A DNA stretch of 64,000 nt, taken from positions 1,631,014 to 1,695,013 of the forward strand of contig NC_021313.1 of assembly GCF_000403645.1 (NCBI RefSeq), read 5' to 3'. Below the pieces are notes generated by a model that saw only the letters and a program-made list of their open reading frames with translations, did not search any database and was not told the origin of the DNA. The DNA is from Salinarchaeum sp. Harcht-Bsk1 (GTDB taxonomy: Archaea; Halobacteriota; Halobacteria; Halobacteriales; Salinarchaeaceae). Both the position numbers and the translations under genes were made by a program. This document shows positions 42,962-52,997 of this stretch, one piece after another; positions within the stretch are counted from its first letter, which is position 1; each line of letters starts with the position of its first letter.

Positions 42962-45442
42962 ATGACCGAGCCGTCGGACTGGCGGGCGATCTTCGGGCAC
43001 GAGGAGCCCTACGAGCCCCAGGTCGACGGCGTCGAGACCGCGCTCGCAACCGCGCGCGAGGGCGGCTATCTCGCGCTGGAGGGCGCCTGCGGGACGGGCA
43101 AGACGATGCTCGCGCTCACCGCGGGCCTGCACCTCGTTCGCGACCCCGAGAGCGACTTTTCGCGGGTCCTCGTGCTCACGAGCGTCAAACAGCAACTTCG
43201 CCAGTTCGAGGACGACCTGCGACTGATCAACGAGGAGTTGCCCGAGGAATTCCGGCCCTACTCCGGGCTCACGCTCGTCGGCAAGGCCGACGTCTGCCCC
43301 TACAGCCGCGAGCACGCCGGCGGCATCGACGAGGAGAACGTCTACGATCGCTGTGAGGGTCTCCGGGATCGCACCCGCGGGCTGACCGGCGAGGACGGCG
43401 AGACGTCGGCGAGCCAGCTCGTCAGCGCTGCTCGCCGCCAGCAGATCGGCCTCGACGACGGCGCGACCCGCGGTGCGGCGGCAGCGACCTACCTCGAAAC
43501 GGCCGGTGAACCGGCGCCCTATCCACGGGAGCTTCCCGAGCACGACGACGAGGTCGAGTACTGCCCGTTCTACGCGCAGTTCCTCGACGAACTTCCCGAC
43601 GGCGCCGACAGCGACCCCGCGGAGGCGATCCCCTTCGAGTTCCGGGAGCGCGGCCTCATGGACACCGAGGACCTCGTCGGCCTCTCCGTCGAGCACGGCA
43701 CCTGCCCGCACTCGATGATGGGGGCGTTGCTCGGGGAGGTCGAGGTCGTGCTCGGGAACTACTACCACGCGTTCGACCCGACGACGTCGACGGCGTTCAC
43801 GGCCCCGATCCTGGACTCCGAGACGTTCGTGATCTGCGACGAGGCCCACATGCTCGAACCCCGCGTCCGTGACCTCGTCTCCGACGGCGTCGCGGACGCA
43901 ACGCTGCGCGACGCGGAGGCGGAGCTCACCCGCGTGATCGAGCCACTGCGTGAGGGCCGGACCGAGGGTGGCGCCGACGAGCAGCTCGTGAAGAACGAGC
44001 TGGCGTCCGTCGACCTCACCCGGTCGGACCTCGAGTCGGTCCGCTCCTTCGTCCGCGATCTTCGCGAGTCCCTCGATCGGCGCGTCGTCGACCACCTCAA
44101 CCGCGAGCACCCGGGCTGGCGCGACTCGCTGGAGGGGCTCCCCGACGAGGAGATCCCCCTGCGGCCGCCGGAATCGCCCCAGACCGACGAGATCACCGAG
44201 TGGGCGAGTCGGAACGGCCACGAGGAGGCGTGGTACCGCGCGGAGGCGGTCGGCGCGTTCGTCGGCCGACTCCTCGACGAGCACGAGGACGAGGAACGCG
44301 AGCGCGCCGCGCCCGCGGCGGGCCGGACGCTGGCCGCCTGGGCCCGCTGCGACCACGAGCACTACTTCCGGTCGCTTGCACTCGAGCGGACCTGGGACGC
44401 CACCCACCCGCCCGAATCCTGGCGACGCGCGTACAACGGCCGGCTCAACCTCCACAACTGCGTCCCCGGCGACGCCATCGGCGACCGTCTCGCGGACTTC
44501 GGCGGCGGCGTCCTGATGAGCGCGACCCTCGCGCCACTCGACGTCTTCGCGGAGGTCTCCGGCCTCGCGCACCTCCAGGCCGAGTACGACCGCCCCGTCG
44601 AGACCCGGCAGTACGGGCTCGACTTCCCCGTCGAGAACCGCGAGAGCTACGCCGTCGCTGCCCCGAAGTTCACCTACGACAACCGCGGCCCGCCACCCGC
44701 TCGTGGTGGGCTCGGCGGACCGCCCGACGGCGCGGCTGGCGACGCGGCGGCGGACGGCAGTCGGGCGGCGACCGGCAGCGGCGCGACGTCGTCGGACGGC
44801 TTCGACGGCGTCGGCGACGAGGGGACCCGCGCGGTCCGCCGGGCGTACCTCGACGCGATCTCGACGGTCGCCGACGCGCCCGGGAACGTCCTCGTCGGCA
44901 TGCCCAGCTACGCCGAAGCGGAGTGGGCGGCGGCCGCCATCGATGGCGATACCCGGGTCGACAAACCGGTCCTGCTCGACGAATCGAGCGCCGAGTCCGA
45001 GACGCAGGCCCTCAAGGACGAGTTCTTCGCGGGACCGTCGAAGGTGCTCGTCACGAGCCTCCGAGGCACCCTGACGGAAGGCGTCGACTACCGGGGCGAC
45101 CGGCTCGCGGCGGCGGTCGTCTGTGGCGTGCCGATCGTCGACACATCCAGCCCCCGCACACGGGCGATCCGGGCGGCCTACGATCGGGCCTTCGGCGGTG
45201 GCGAGCGCTCCGTCGGCTTCGAGTACTCGCTGACGATCCCAGCGGTCCGGAAGGCCAGGCAGGCGATCGGTCGGGTGATCCGCGGCCCCGAGGAGGTCGG
45301 CGTCCGGGTACTCGTCGACGAGCGGTACGCGCGCGAGGACTGGGACAGCGTCCGCCAGTACCTCCCCGTGGAGTTCGACGCCGTGTCGCCGGACATGCTC
45401 GACCTCGGCCTGGATCGGTTCTGGGATCGGCACCGTTCCTGA
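42962..45442 (+). CDS. xpd: XPD/Rad3-type ATP-dependent helicase
   Basis: 826 residues from ATG 42962. Walker A is GACGTGKT (41-48), the Fe-S domain cysteines are Cys112, Cys131, Cys201 and Cys248 (VCPY, DRCEG, YCPFY, GTCPHS), the DEAH box is VICDEAHMLEPR, and motif VI is QAIGRVIRGPEE. There is a Gly/Ala/Asp-rich insert near residues 575-625. It unwinds DNA 5' to 3' in nucleotide-excision-type repair. Four cluster cysteines are present, so the cluster should form. The gene starts in the divergent gap with the deacetylase gene. Confidence 0.92.
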   Translation: MTEPSDWRAIFGHEEPYEPQVDGVETALATAREGGYLALEGACGTGKTMLALTAGLHLVRDPESDFSRVLVLTSVKQQLRQFEDDLRLINEELPEEFRPYSGLTLVGKADVCPYSREHAGGIDEENVYDRCEGLRDRTRGLTGEDGETSASQLVSAARRQQIGLDDGATRGAAAATYLETAGEPAPYPRELPEHDDEVEYCPFYAQFLDELPDGADSDPAEAIPFEFRERGLMDTEDLVGLSVEHGTCPHSMMGALLGEVEVVLGNYYHAFDPTTSTAFTAPILDSETFVICDEAHMLEPRVRDLVSDGVADATLRDAEAELTRVIEPLREGRTEGGADEQLVKNELASVDLTRSDLESVRSFVRDLRESLDRRVVDHLNREHPGWRDSLEGLPDEEIPLRPPESPQTDEITEWASRNGHEEAWYRAEAVGAFVGRLLDEHEDEERERAAPAAGRTLAAWARCDHEHYFRSLALERTWDATHPPESWRRAYNGRLNLHNCVPGDAIGDRLADFGGGVLMSATLAPLDVFAEVSGLAHLQAEYDRPVETRQYGLDFPVENRESYAVAAPKFTYDNRGPPPARGGLGGPPDGAAGDAAADGSRAATGSGATSSDGFDGVGDEGTRAVRRAYLDAISTVADAPGNVLVGMPSYAEAEWAAAAIDGDTRVDKPVLLDESSAESETQALKDEFFAGPSKVLVTSLRGTLTEGVDYRGDRLAAAVVCGVPIVDTSSPRTRAIRAAYDRAFGGGERSVGFEYSLTIPAVRKARQAIGRVIRGPEEVGVRVLVDERYAREDWDSVRQYLPVEFDAVSPDMLDLGLDRFWDRHRS

Positions 45443-45484
45443 GCGTCGATAGCAGCCTCCTACCAGCCGAAGACGGCTCCTACG

Positions 45485-45506
45485 ACCCCTCCATTTCGAG
45501 TGGAGA
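45485..45506 (-). promoter_or_regulatory. solitary ORB-like box
   Basis: Minus strand TCTCCACTCGAAATGGAGGG then GT, in the gap between xpd and the AI-2E-type gene, 14 kb from the origin. Confidence 0.45.
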
Positions 45507-45572
45507 TTGCCCCGCCACGACGTCCCTGTCCGGGGAACACGCTTTTGCCCGCAGACGCATTCTCACCGCCCA

Positions 45573-46592
45573 GTGCGTCGAACGACCGTTCTCGCCGGAG
45601 TGCTCGTCGCGACGGCGCTGCTCGCGGCGCTCGTCCTCCGGCAGGTGCTGACGACGATCTTCCTCGCGCTGACCGTCGTCGTCGTGGCCCGCCCGCTCTA
45701 CCGCCGGCTCCTGAACCTGGGCATCCAGCGCCACGTCGCGAGTGCGATCACCACCCTGGCGGTGTTCGTGGCGGTGGTGGTCGTCGCCGCGCCGATCGGG
45801 TTCATCCTCTACGCCCGGCGCGGCGACATCGAGGACGCGATCGAGACGTTGCCCGACGACCTCACGCTCGCGTACGGCGGTGCGAGCTACACCGTCGAGA
45901 CCGCCGACGTGCAGACCTACCTCACCGATATCGTCAGCGACGTCGCAATCGAAGTCCTCGGCAACGCGCCGCAACTCGTCCTCCTGCTGACGCTGTTCAC
46001 CGTGGTCGTCTTCGGCGTCCTGCTCGGCCAGCGCCAGGTCGGCAAGGCTGTCGACGCGATCGTCCCGGCCGGCTACGAACGCGTCTACGCCGCGCTCAAA
46101 CAGCGGACCGTCCACACGCTCCAGGCGATCTACGTCCTCCAGCTCGCGACGGGCATCGCGACGTTCGTCGTCGCGGTGCCGGTGTTCTACGTCCTCGGCT
46201 ACGAGTACTACGTCACCCTGGCCGTGATCTGTGGCCTCTTGCAGTTCTTCCCGATCATCGGCCCCAGCGTCGTCCTCGCGGTGCTCGCTGGCTACCACCT
46301 CGCCCACGGCGACGTCGCCGACGCGATCGCCATCATCGGCCTGGGCGGCGTGCTCATCGCGATCCTCCCCGACGCCGTCGTGCGGCCGTACCTCGCCCGC
46401 GCGGCGGCGGACATGCCCGCGACGCTGTACTTCGTCGGCTTCATCGGCGGCCTGTTGAGCCTCGGGCCCGTTGGCGTGATCGCCGGGCCGCTCGTGGTGG
46501 CGCTGCTCGCGGAGGCCGTCGAGCTACTCGCCGAGGAGCTACGGAACGGCCAGCAGTCGGAGCTGCCGGACTCGGCCGACCCGCCGCAGTAG
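45573..46592 (+). CDS. AI-2E family transporter
   Basis: 339 residues, GTG 45573; an earlier ATG at 45507 would add sequence that overlaps the ORB-like box. About eight membrane helices (TVLAGVLVATALLAALVLRQVL, IFLALTVVVVARPLYRRL, ITTLAVFVAVVVVAAPIGFILY, and later QLVLLLTLFTVVVFGVLL, YVTLAVICGLLQFFPIIGPSVVL, ...). The IIGP..G motif and the loop R-x-x-R are family features. The family exports quorum signals or acts as Na+/H+ antiporters; the substrate is not known here. Confidence 0.8.
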   Translation: MRRTTVLAGVLVATALLAALVLRQVLTTIFLALTVVVVARPLYRRLLNLGIQRHVASAITTLAVFVAVVVVAAPIGFILYARRGDIEDAIETLPDDLTLAYGGASYTVETADVQTYLTDIVSDVAIEVLGNAPQLVLLLTLFTVVVFGVLLGQRQVGKAVDAIVPAGYERVYAALKQRTVHTLQAIYVLQLATGIATFVVAVPVFYVLGYEYYVTLAVICGLLQFFPIIGPSVVLAVLAGYHLAHGDVADAIAIIGLGGVLIAILPDAVVRPYLARAAADMPATLYFVGFIGGLLSLGPVGVIAGPLVVALLAEAVELLAEELRNGQQSELPDSADPPQ

Positions 46593-46616
46593 CTCCTGCC
46601 GTCCGCCGCCACTCGA

Positions 46617-47780
46617 TCAGGACCGCACCACGTCCAGCACCGCCGACGCCTCGTAGACCTTGTTCCGCTGCTTGCCGGTCGTCTCCGTCACGATCCCCTC
46701 GGCTTCGAGCGCTTCGATCGCGTCGTAGACGGCGGGCTTCGAGCGGTCGGTCGCCTCGACGGCGCGCGGTCCCGTCAGGTACGGCTGTTCGAACACGTAG
46801 TCCACGAGCTCCCGGGCGACCGGCGAGGCGGGGAAGCGGGAGCGGTAGTCCTCGCGGAGGTCGGTCAGTTCGATCCCGCAGTCGTGCGCGTCGATGGCCT
46901 GTTCGGCGATGGCGTCGAGGACGAAGGTGCACCAGCCCTCCCAGTCGCCCTCCTGGCTCACCGCCAGGAGGCGGTCGCGGTACTCGTCGCCGTGCCGTTT
47001 GAAGTACGCGCTGAGGTAGAGGTACGGGCCCGGCAGCAGGCCGGCGTCGTAGAGCTGGAGCATCATCAGCAGCCGGCCGAGCCGGCCGTTGCCGTCGCGG
47101 AACGGGTGGATCGCCTCGAACTGGTAGTGCGCGATTGCGACGTCGACGACCGGCGGGTACTCACCGCGCCGAACGTAGGCCAGTAGCTGGTCGAGGAGGA
47201 TCTCGACGACGTCCGGACTGGCCGGGATGAACGCTGCCGTCTCTGGCGTCCCGTCGGGCGAGCCGATGTAGACGGGGACGTCGCGGAGTTCGCCCGGAGC
47301 GTCGGCCTCGCCCCGCACGCCGCCGAGGAGGCGCTCGTGGAGCTCCCGGACGAGGTCGACGTCGATCGAACCGCCGCCGTCCCCGCGGCCCTCGTCCGCC
47401 CCGTCGAGATGGTCGAACCCCGCGGAGATCGCGTCGACGTAGTTGTAGGCCTCTCGCACGTCGGCGTGCTCGGCCGCGGAGCGGGCCGGCTCGGCGTCGA
47501 CCTCGTGCTGGTAGATGTCGGAGATGGTGACGTTCGTCCCCTCGACCTGGGAGCTCATCGCCGCCTCGCGGTGGACGAACGGGGCGATGAGCAGCGTGGG
47601 GTTGTCGAGATCCCGGTGGAGCGTGGCGAGGCGCCCGAGCGCGTACTGGGCGTCGCCGTACACGTCGAAGAGGTCGTCCGTGTAGGTGAGATCGGGCGGG
47701 AGCGTCGGCGGGCGGTGACAGGCCAGGCCGTCGTAGTCGTCGAAGGAGCCCGGCCCGTCGGCGAAGTCGGTGGTGTCCAC
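46617..47780 (-). CDS. Fic family AMP-transferase with C-terminal winged helix
   Basis: 387 residues. The active-site motif HPFRDGNGRLGR occupies 225-236 with catalytic His225. An N-terminal inhibitory helix motif SSQVEG (76-81, with Glu80) matches class II Fic proteins, which block their own ATP pocket. Residues 320-387 form a winged helix (FEQPYLTGPRAVEATDRSKPAVYDAIEALEAEGIV). It attaches AMP or a similar group to target hydroxyls. With a DNA-binding tail and an inverted repeat (AGATA-GAA-TATCT at 47823-47835) next to its promoter, self-regulation is possible. No antitoxin partner is seen beside it. Confidence 0.88.
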   Translation of the reverse strand: MDTTDFADGPGSFDDYDGLACHRPPTLPPDLTYTDDLFDVYGDAQYALGRLATLHRDLDNPTLLIAPFVHREAAMSSQVEGTNVTISDIYQHEVDAEPARSAAEHADVREAYNYVDAISAGFDHLDGADEGRGDGGGSIDVDLVRELHERLLGGVRGEADAPGELRDVPVYIGSPDGTPETAAFIPASPDVVEILLDQLLAYVRRGEYPPVVDVAIAHYQFEAIHPFRDGNGRLGRLLMMLQLYDAGLLPGPYLYLSAYFKRHGDEYRDRLLAVSQEGDWEGWCTFVLDAIAEQAIDAHDCGIELTDLREDYRSRFPASPVARELVDYVFEQPYLTGPRAVEATDRSKPAVYDAIEALEAEGIVTETTGKQRNKVYEASAVLDVVRS

Positions 47781-47822
47781 GGTGAACTACGCGTGGGGTG
47801 GAGGGGCCTTCAAGTTAGCGGA

Positions 47823-47835
47823 AGATAGAATATCT
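47823..47835. promoter_or_regulatory. inverted repeat by the Fic promoter
   Basis: AGATA-GAA-TATCT is symmetrical, about 43 bases upstream of the Fic ATG and just upstream of a TATA-like CTAACTTGA (minus strand, about 47810-47818). It may be the operator for the Fic winged helix. Confidence 0.4.
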
Positions 47836-47953
47836 AACTATGTCGCCGGTTTTGGACGCAGTAGTAGCCATAGACGGCGATTCGTTGCCTGTGGGCGGAA
47901 AACCGGCTTCGACAGTTCGCGCAGCATGGCAGCGTGACTGACCGAGCAGGGGA

Positions 47954-47985
47954 CCGGCGCCTTCGCGGCGATTCGTCCCCGTACC
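47954..47985 (+). other. hairpin upstream of uvrB
   Basis: GGGGAC pairs with GTCCCC, with an inner GGCGCC/GCGGCG partial stem, about 44 bases before the uvrB ATG. It may be a leader structure or an end of the divergent region. Confidence 0.35.
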
Positions 47986-48028
47986 CGCGACCGACACCCT
48001 CAGGTGACTCCCTCCCCTGCGACCGTCA

Positions 48029-50125
48029 ATGAGCGACAGCGGTCCCCTCTCCGCCGACCGCCCTGACGCCGAGAGCCCCTTCCGGGTCGACGCACCCTTC
48101 GAGCCGGCAGGCGACCAGCCCGCCGCCATCCGCCAGCTCGTCGAGGGCTACGAGACCCACGGCTACGACGACCAGACCCTCCTGGGCGTCACTGGCTCCG
48201 GGAAGACCAACACCGTCTCGTGGGCGATCGAGGAGCTCCAGCAGCCCACGCTCGTCATCGCCCACAACAAGACTCTCGCGGCACAGCTTTACGAGGAGTT
48301 CCGGGAGCTGTTCCCCGACAACGCCGTCGAGTACTTCGTCTCCTACTACGACTACTACCAGCCCGAGGCCTACGTCGAGCAGACGGACACCTACATCGAC
48401 AAGGACGCTTCCGTCAACGACGAGATCGACAAGCTGCGCCACTCCGCGACCCGCTCGCTGCTAACCCGAGACGACGTCATCGTCGTCGCCTCCGTGTCGG
48501 CGATCTACGGACTCGGTGACCCCGCGAATTACCGGGACATGAGCCTGCAGGTCGAGGAGGGCCAGCAGATCGACCGCGAGGACCTCCTGGCGCGGCTCGT
48601 CGACCTGAACTACGACCGCAACGACGTGGACTTCACCCAGGGCACGTTCCGGGTGCGCGGGGACACGGTCGAGATCTTCCCGATGTACGACCGCTACGCG
48701 ATGCGGGTCGAGCTCTGGGGCGACGAGATCGACCGGATCGTCCGCGTGGATCCCCTCGACGGCGAGGTGGTCGGGGAAGAATCCGTGGCACTGCTCCACC
48801 CCGCGGAGCACTACTCGATCCCGAAGACCCAGCTGGAGCAGGCGATCGAGGAGATCGAGTCGGACCTGCAGGACCGGATTTCGTACTTCGAGCGCCAGGG
48901 CAACCACGTCGCAGCCCAGCGCATCGAGGAGCGCACCACCTTCGACCTCGAGATGATGCGCGAGGCGGGCTACTGCTCCGGGATCGAGAACTACTCGGTC
49001 TACCTCTCCGATCGCGAGTCGGGCGACGCCCCGAACTGCCTGCTCGATTACTTCCCCGACGACTTCCTCACCGTCATCGACGAGTCCCACCGGACCGTCC
49101 CCCAGATCAAGGGCCAGTACGAGGGCGACCGCTCCCGGAAGCAGTCCCTCGTCGAGAACGGGTTCCGCCTGCCCACCAGCTTCGACAACCGCCCACTGAC
49201 CTTCGAGGAGTTCGAGGAGAAGACCGGAAGGACGCTCTACGTCTCCGCGACGCCCAGCGACTACGAGCGCGAGCACAGCGGGCAGGTCGTCGAGCAGATC
49301 GTCCGTCCGACCCACCTCGTCGATCCCGCGATCGAGGTCTCGCCCGCGGAAGGCCAGGTCGACGACCTCATCGATCGGATCGATCAGCGAGTGAACGCCG
49401 AGGGGACGACCACCGACGAGGCCGGCGACGCCACCGGCGAGCGCGTGCTCGTCACGACGCTCACCAAGCGCATGGCCGAGGACCTCACGGAGTACCTCGA
49501 GGGCGCGGGCTACGACGTCGCGTACATGCACGACGAGACGGACACCCTGGAACGCCACGAGCTGATCCGCTCGCTTCGCCTCGGCGAGATCGACGTGCTG
49601 ATCGGGATCAACCTGCTCCGGGAGGGCCTCGACATCCCCGAGGTCTCGCTCGTCGCGATCCTCGACGCCGATCAAGAGGGGTTCCTCCGATCCGAGACCA
49701 CGCTCGTCCAGACGATGGGCCGGGCCGCCCGGAACGTCAACGGCGAGGTCGTGCTCTACGCCGACGAGGTCACGGACTCGATGGATCGCGCGATCGACGA
49801 GACCCGCCGCCGTCGCGAGATCCAGCGGGAGTTCAACGAGGAGCACGGTTTCGAGCCGACGACCATCGACAAGCCGATCGGCGAGACGAATCTGCCCGGC
49901 GCGGAGACCGACACGAGCTCCGTCGCGGGCGTCGGGCCGGAGGACATGGACGAGGCCGAGCGCCACGTCGAGGAGCTGGAACGGCGGATGGCCGAGGCCG
50001 CGGAGAACCTGGAGTTCGAGCTGGCGGCGGACATTCGGGATCGGATTCGCGAGATCCGGGAGGATTTCGAATTAGACGCGTCGGCGGGGGAGGGCATCGC
50101 GCCGGAGCCGGACGCGGAGTTCTGA
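48029..50125 (+). CDS. uvrB: excinuclease ABC subunit B
   Basis: 698 residues. Walker A is GVTGSGKT (53-60), the beta-hairpin tyrosines are in [15 protein letters not shown], the DExx motif is [11 protein letters not shown], and the C-terminal helicase motifs are [20 protein letters not shown] and QTMGRAARN. The UVR coiled coil occurs near the end ([29 protein letters not shown]). UvrB loads onto damaged DNA with UvrA and recruits UvrC; neither is in the window. With XPB and XPD in the same window, bacterial-type and archaeal-type repair proteins coexist here. Confidence 0.97.
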   Translation: MSDSGPLSADRPDAESPFRVDAPFEPAGDQPAAIRQLVEGYETHGYDDQTLLGVTGSGKTNTVSWAIEELQQPTLVIAHNKTLAAQLYEEFRELFPDNAVEYFVSYYDYYQPEAYVEQTDTYIDKDASVNDEIDKLRHSATRSLLTRDDVIVVASVSAIYGLGDPANYRDMSLQVEEGQQIDREDLLARLVDLNYDRNDVDFTQGTFRVRGDTVEIFPMYDRYAMRVELWGDEIDRIVRVDPLDGEVVGEESVALLHPAEHYSIPKTQLEQAIEEIESDLQDRISYFERQGNHVAAQRIEERTTFDLEMMREAGYCSGIENYSVYLSDRESGDAPNCLLDYFPDDFLTVIDESHRTVPQIKGQYEGDRSRKQSLVENGFRLPTSFDNRPLTFEEFEEKTGRTLYVSATPSDYEREHSGQVVEQIVRPTHLVDPAIEVSPAEGQVDDLIDRIDQRVNAEGTTTDEAGDATGERVLVTTLTKRMAEDLTEYLEGAGYDVAYMHDETDTLERHELIRSLRLGEIDVLIGINLLREGLDIPEVSLVAILDADQEGFLRSETTLVQTMGRAARNVNGEVVLYADEVTDSMDRAIDETRRRREIQREFNEEHGFEPTTIDKPIGETNLPGAETDTSSVAGVGPEDMDEAERHVEELERRMAEAAENLEFELAADIRDRIREIREDFELDASAGEGIAPEPDAEF

Positions 50126-50241
50126 GCAGTCCGCAGCTACTCGTCGGGTCTTGCGGCGTGGGCCCAGCTCATGAAGCGCCGGCAGTTGACGGCGGTTGGA
50201 CACCGAACGATTCTTTGTACGACCTGCGGTCACTGATTCCA

Positions 50242-51441
50242 ATGAACTACACCCGCCGGGATCTTCTCGCTACCACCGGCACCCTCGGCATCGGGACGCT
50301 CGCCGGCTGCACGGACGCGGTCCCGCTGCTCGGCGACGACTCCGACTCCGGCCCCTCGAGCCTCGAGAACGACGTTGCCCCCGACGAGTGGCCCGGCTTC
50401 CAACGCACGATCACTAACAGCGGCTTCGTCGAGGACGAGGCGAGGCCCACCAGCGAGCCTGCCGCGTCCTGGAATCGCTCGCTCTCCGGCGGCCTCAGCG
50501 ACCAGCCCGCCGTCGTCGACGCGCCCGACAGCCGGCTCGCGATCGCGGTCACGGAGGAAGGGACTGTCCACGCCCTCGACGCGGCGTCGGGTGAGGACGT
50601 CTGGTCCCGAGAACTCGACGGCGCCAGCGGGCAGTGTCCAGCGGTAGCGCAGGGCCTCGTCGTCGTAGGGACCGACGCAGGCACCCTCTACGCGCTCGTC
50701 CTCGACTCCGGCGACTCCGAGTGGAGCGCCGATCTCCCGGGCCCCGTCTCGGGGCCGACCATCGCCGGCGACACGGTGTTCGTCGGGACCGCAGCGGACG
50801 AAGAGACGGGGACAACTCCTCACGCCTGCGCGGTGCCCCTCGAGAGTGGCGAGCTCGCGTGGTCCGTCGAGATCGCGGAGAACGCTGTGGACTACCCGGC
50901 GGTCGCAGGCGGCAACGTCTATTTCGGCGCGGAGTGGACCGCGGGGCTCCAGGGCCACCTCCACGCGCTCGACCCCGCCGACGGCACCGAGCAGTGGCAC
51001 CGAGAGGGTGCTCGGATGCAGCCACCGACGGCGACCGAGGACTTCGTCCTCGCGCCCCATCTCAGCCCCAGGGTGTACGGCCACACCGGACGGCTGCGTG
51101 CGCGGAACTCCTTCAGCGGCCACGTGATCGGCTCGCCGGCAACCGACGGGGAGCTCTACTACACCGGGACGACCGGTCGGTACGTCTTCCCGAACGAACT
51201 GGTCGGCCCCGGCCCGGACTGGTTCACGGCGGTCGGGGGCCGCCCGACCGCCGCACCCGCGCTCACCGAGTCGACGGTCTACGTGACGCGGGCCGAAGAC
51301 GACGTCGTGGCGCTGGACCGCTCCGACGGCGCGATTCGTTGGAGCTGGAACGCCGAGGGCGACGTGGTGACCGGGCCGACCGTCGCCGACGGCGCCGTGT
51401 TCGTCGGCACGGCTGAAGGGACGTTGATTCGCCTAGAGTGA
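50242..51441 (+). CDS. PQQ-repeat beta-propeller Tat lipoprotein
   Basis: 399 residues from ATG 50242. The twin-arginine signal is NYTRRDLLATTGTLGIGTLAGC with the lipobox TLAGC, so the protein is exported folded and lipid-anchored outside. The body has repeats of the PQQ/BamB propeller type: VHALDAASGEDVWSREL, LYALVLDSGDSEWSADL, HALDPADGTEQWHREG, VVALDRSDGAIRWSWNAEG, about six to seven blades. No enzyme motif is seen, so a scaffold or binding role is probable. It follows uvrB by about 115 bases but probably has its own promoter. Confidence 0.85.
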   Translation: MNYTRRDLLATTGTLGIGTLAGCTDAVPLLGDDSDSGPSSLENDVAPDEWPGFQRTITNSGFVEDEARPTSEPAASWNRSLSGGLSDQPAVVDAPDSRLAIAVTEEGTVHALDAASGEDVWSRELDGASGQCPAVAQGLVVVGTDAGTLYALVLDSGDSEWSADLPGPVSGPTIAGDTVFVGTAADEETGTTPHACAVPLESGELAWSVEIAENAVDYPAVAGGNVYFGAEWTAGLQGHLHALDPADGTEQWHREGARMQPPTATEDFVLAPHLSPRVYGHTGRLRARNSFSGHVIGSPATDGELYYTGTTGRYVFPNELVGPGPDWFTAVGGRPTAAPALTESTVYVTRAEDDVVALDRSDGAIRWSWNAEGDVVTGPTVADGAVFVGTAEGTLIRLE

Positions 51442-51471
51442 GGGGGGAGCGACGAACTCGCGGTCGCCGGC

Positions 51472-52881
51472 TCAGTCTGTTGCCGTCTCCTCGCCCGTCC
51501 CGCCGAACCCGTACGCGTCCGCGATCGTCCGCTTCGAGCGCCCGGCAATTTCCCGGAGCGCGCCGCGCCGGCGGTAGAACAGCCAGGCCGACAGCAGGAG
51601 ATACACGACGGTGTACCCCTCCAGCAGCAGGATCGAGTACTCCGTCGCCTCGGGCTCGCCGACGAGCCGGATAATGCCAAACTCGATCACGACCTGGGAG
51701 AAGAACAGTGCGAACAGCCCGACGGCCTCCTTCACCGAGATCCGGAAGTTCACGAGAATTGCGATGGCGAAGAGGCTCTGGGCGGCGGTGATCCAGATCT
51801 CGGCGGCCTGCTTGGAGTCGAAGGGCAGGGTGCCGTACTGGCCCAGGGCGATGGAGTAGACCACCGCGAGCGTCCCGATCAGCAGCGTCCACTGGTTGAG
51901 CTTCGAGGAGATGAGCGCGTTGAACGCCGCCGTGGAGCGGGCCTTGTTGACGAGGTAGGCGACGACGATCAGTTCGGGGCTCTCGCTGGCCAGCGGCGCG
52001 ATCCACTGGATCATGAAGAACTCGGGGACGCCGTACTGGAGACCGATCTCCTCGAGGCCGTGAGCGAAGGGCTCGACGGCGGTGAAGATCATGATCCCGG
52101 AGTAGAGGAAGAGGGAGATCGAGGCGGCGGAGCGGACGGGGAAGGACTTGCGCTGGAGGTAGAGCGGAACGCCGACCTGCTCGTCGTGCTCCTCTACGTC
52201 GCCCCGGATGACGACGGAGATGTAGACGACGTAGAGCCCGACGAGGACGATCGTGTCGAGGGCGTCGATGCCGCCCATGAACGGGACGGTGAAGGCGACG
52301 GCGGTCGCGAGGAGGAGAAAGAGGATCTCGAGGGAGAGGTCCGGATCGATGCTGACGGCGCCGTCGCGGAAGCGGTCGGTGTCGGCGACGTTGGCGTCCG
52401 CGCGGCCCTGCCAGGCCTTCCAGACGGTGAAGAGGGCGATACCGGACCACCCGAGGCCGATGAGGATCCGGTTCGCCCCGGTCATGTTCGCCACGGCGAG
52501 GTTCGCGTCGTGACAGGCCCGGGCGAGTTCGGTCGACCCCTGTTCCATCGCGGACTTCGAGACGCCACTACAGGCCTCCGCGGTCGCCCCGCCGCTCCCC
52601 GCTTGCCACGCGTAGAGTGCGTCGACGGCGTACTCCGGCGCGACGGCGAGCACCGCGAGGACGGCGATCGCGAACGCTCTCGGGACGTCTTTCTCGGCGG
52701 TCTCGGCACCCCACGCGAGCAGGAAGGAGGCGCCCAGCACCGCGATCCCGCTGAGCGCGACGCGTGGGCCGACGCCGATGGCGTGGACGGAGCCCGTGAG
52801 GTAGATGAGCACCCAGGGAACGGTCAGTCCGAGTGCGAAGACGAGCGCCCAGATGGGATGCCGCAGACGATCGAATACCAC
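51472..52881 (-). CDS. sodium/calcium exchanger-type membrane protein
   Basis: 469 residues with about eleven to twelve membrane helices. Two related alpha-repeat regions carry the ion-site acidic residues: WGAETAEKDVPRAFAIAVLAVLAVAPEYAVD (about 57-87) and PLASESPELIVVAYLVNKARSTAAFNALIS in the second half. A soluble loop of about 90 residues lies between helices 3 and 5. This fits the Na+/Ca2+ or cation/proton exchanger family found in haloarchaea. The order of charge in the repeats (ETxEKDVP versus ESPEL) differs from canonical GTSLPE/GTSAPE, so ion specificity is open. Confidence 0.78.
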   Translation of the reverse strand: MVFDRLRHPIWALVFALGLTVPWVLIYLTGSVHAIGVGPRVALSGIAVLGASFLLAWGAETAEKDVPRAFAIAVLAVLAVAPEYAVDALYAWQAGSGGATAEACSGVSKSAMEQGSTELARACHDANLAVANMTGANRILIGLGWSGIALFTVWKAWQGRADANVADTDRFRDGAVSIDPDLSLEILFLLLATAVAFTVPFMGGIDALDTIVLVGLYVVYISVVIRGDVEEHDEQVGVPLYLQRKSFPVRSAASISLFLYSGIMIFTAVEPFAHGLEEIGLQYGVPEFFMIQWIAPLASESPELIVVAYLVNKARSTAAFNALISSKLNQWTLLIGTLAVVYSIALGQYGTLPFDSKQAAEIWITAAQSLFAIAILVNFRISVKEAVGLFALFFSQVVIEFGIIRLVGEPEATEYSILLLEGYTVVYLLLSAWLFYRRRGALREIAGRSKRTIADAYGFGGTGEETATD

Positions 52882-52997
52882 TATCCGGGGTGACCCCGCG
52901 GAGGGTCCTTACTCTTTTGAAGCCGGTCGATCGAACTGCGTTGCTTCGGGGTGCATTTGCCGAACCGCGACCGCTGGAGTTGCGATGACAGCCGACC

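Noticed and set aside
46617-47780. Fic gene as half of a toxin-antitoxin pair
   Set aside because: The inhibitory motif is in the same chain and no small partner gene adjoins it.
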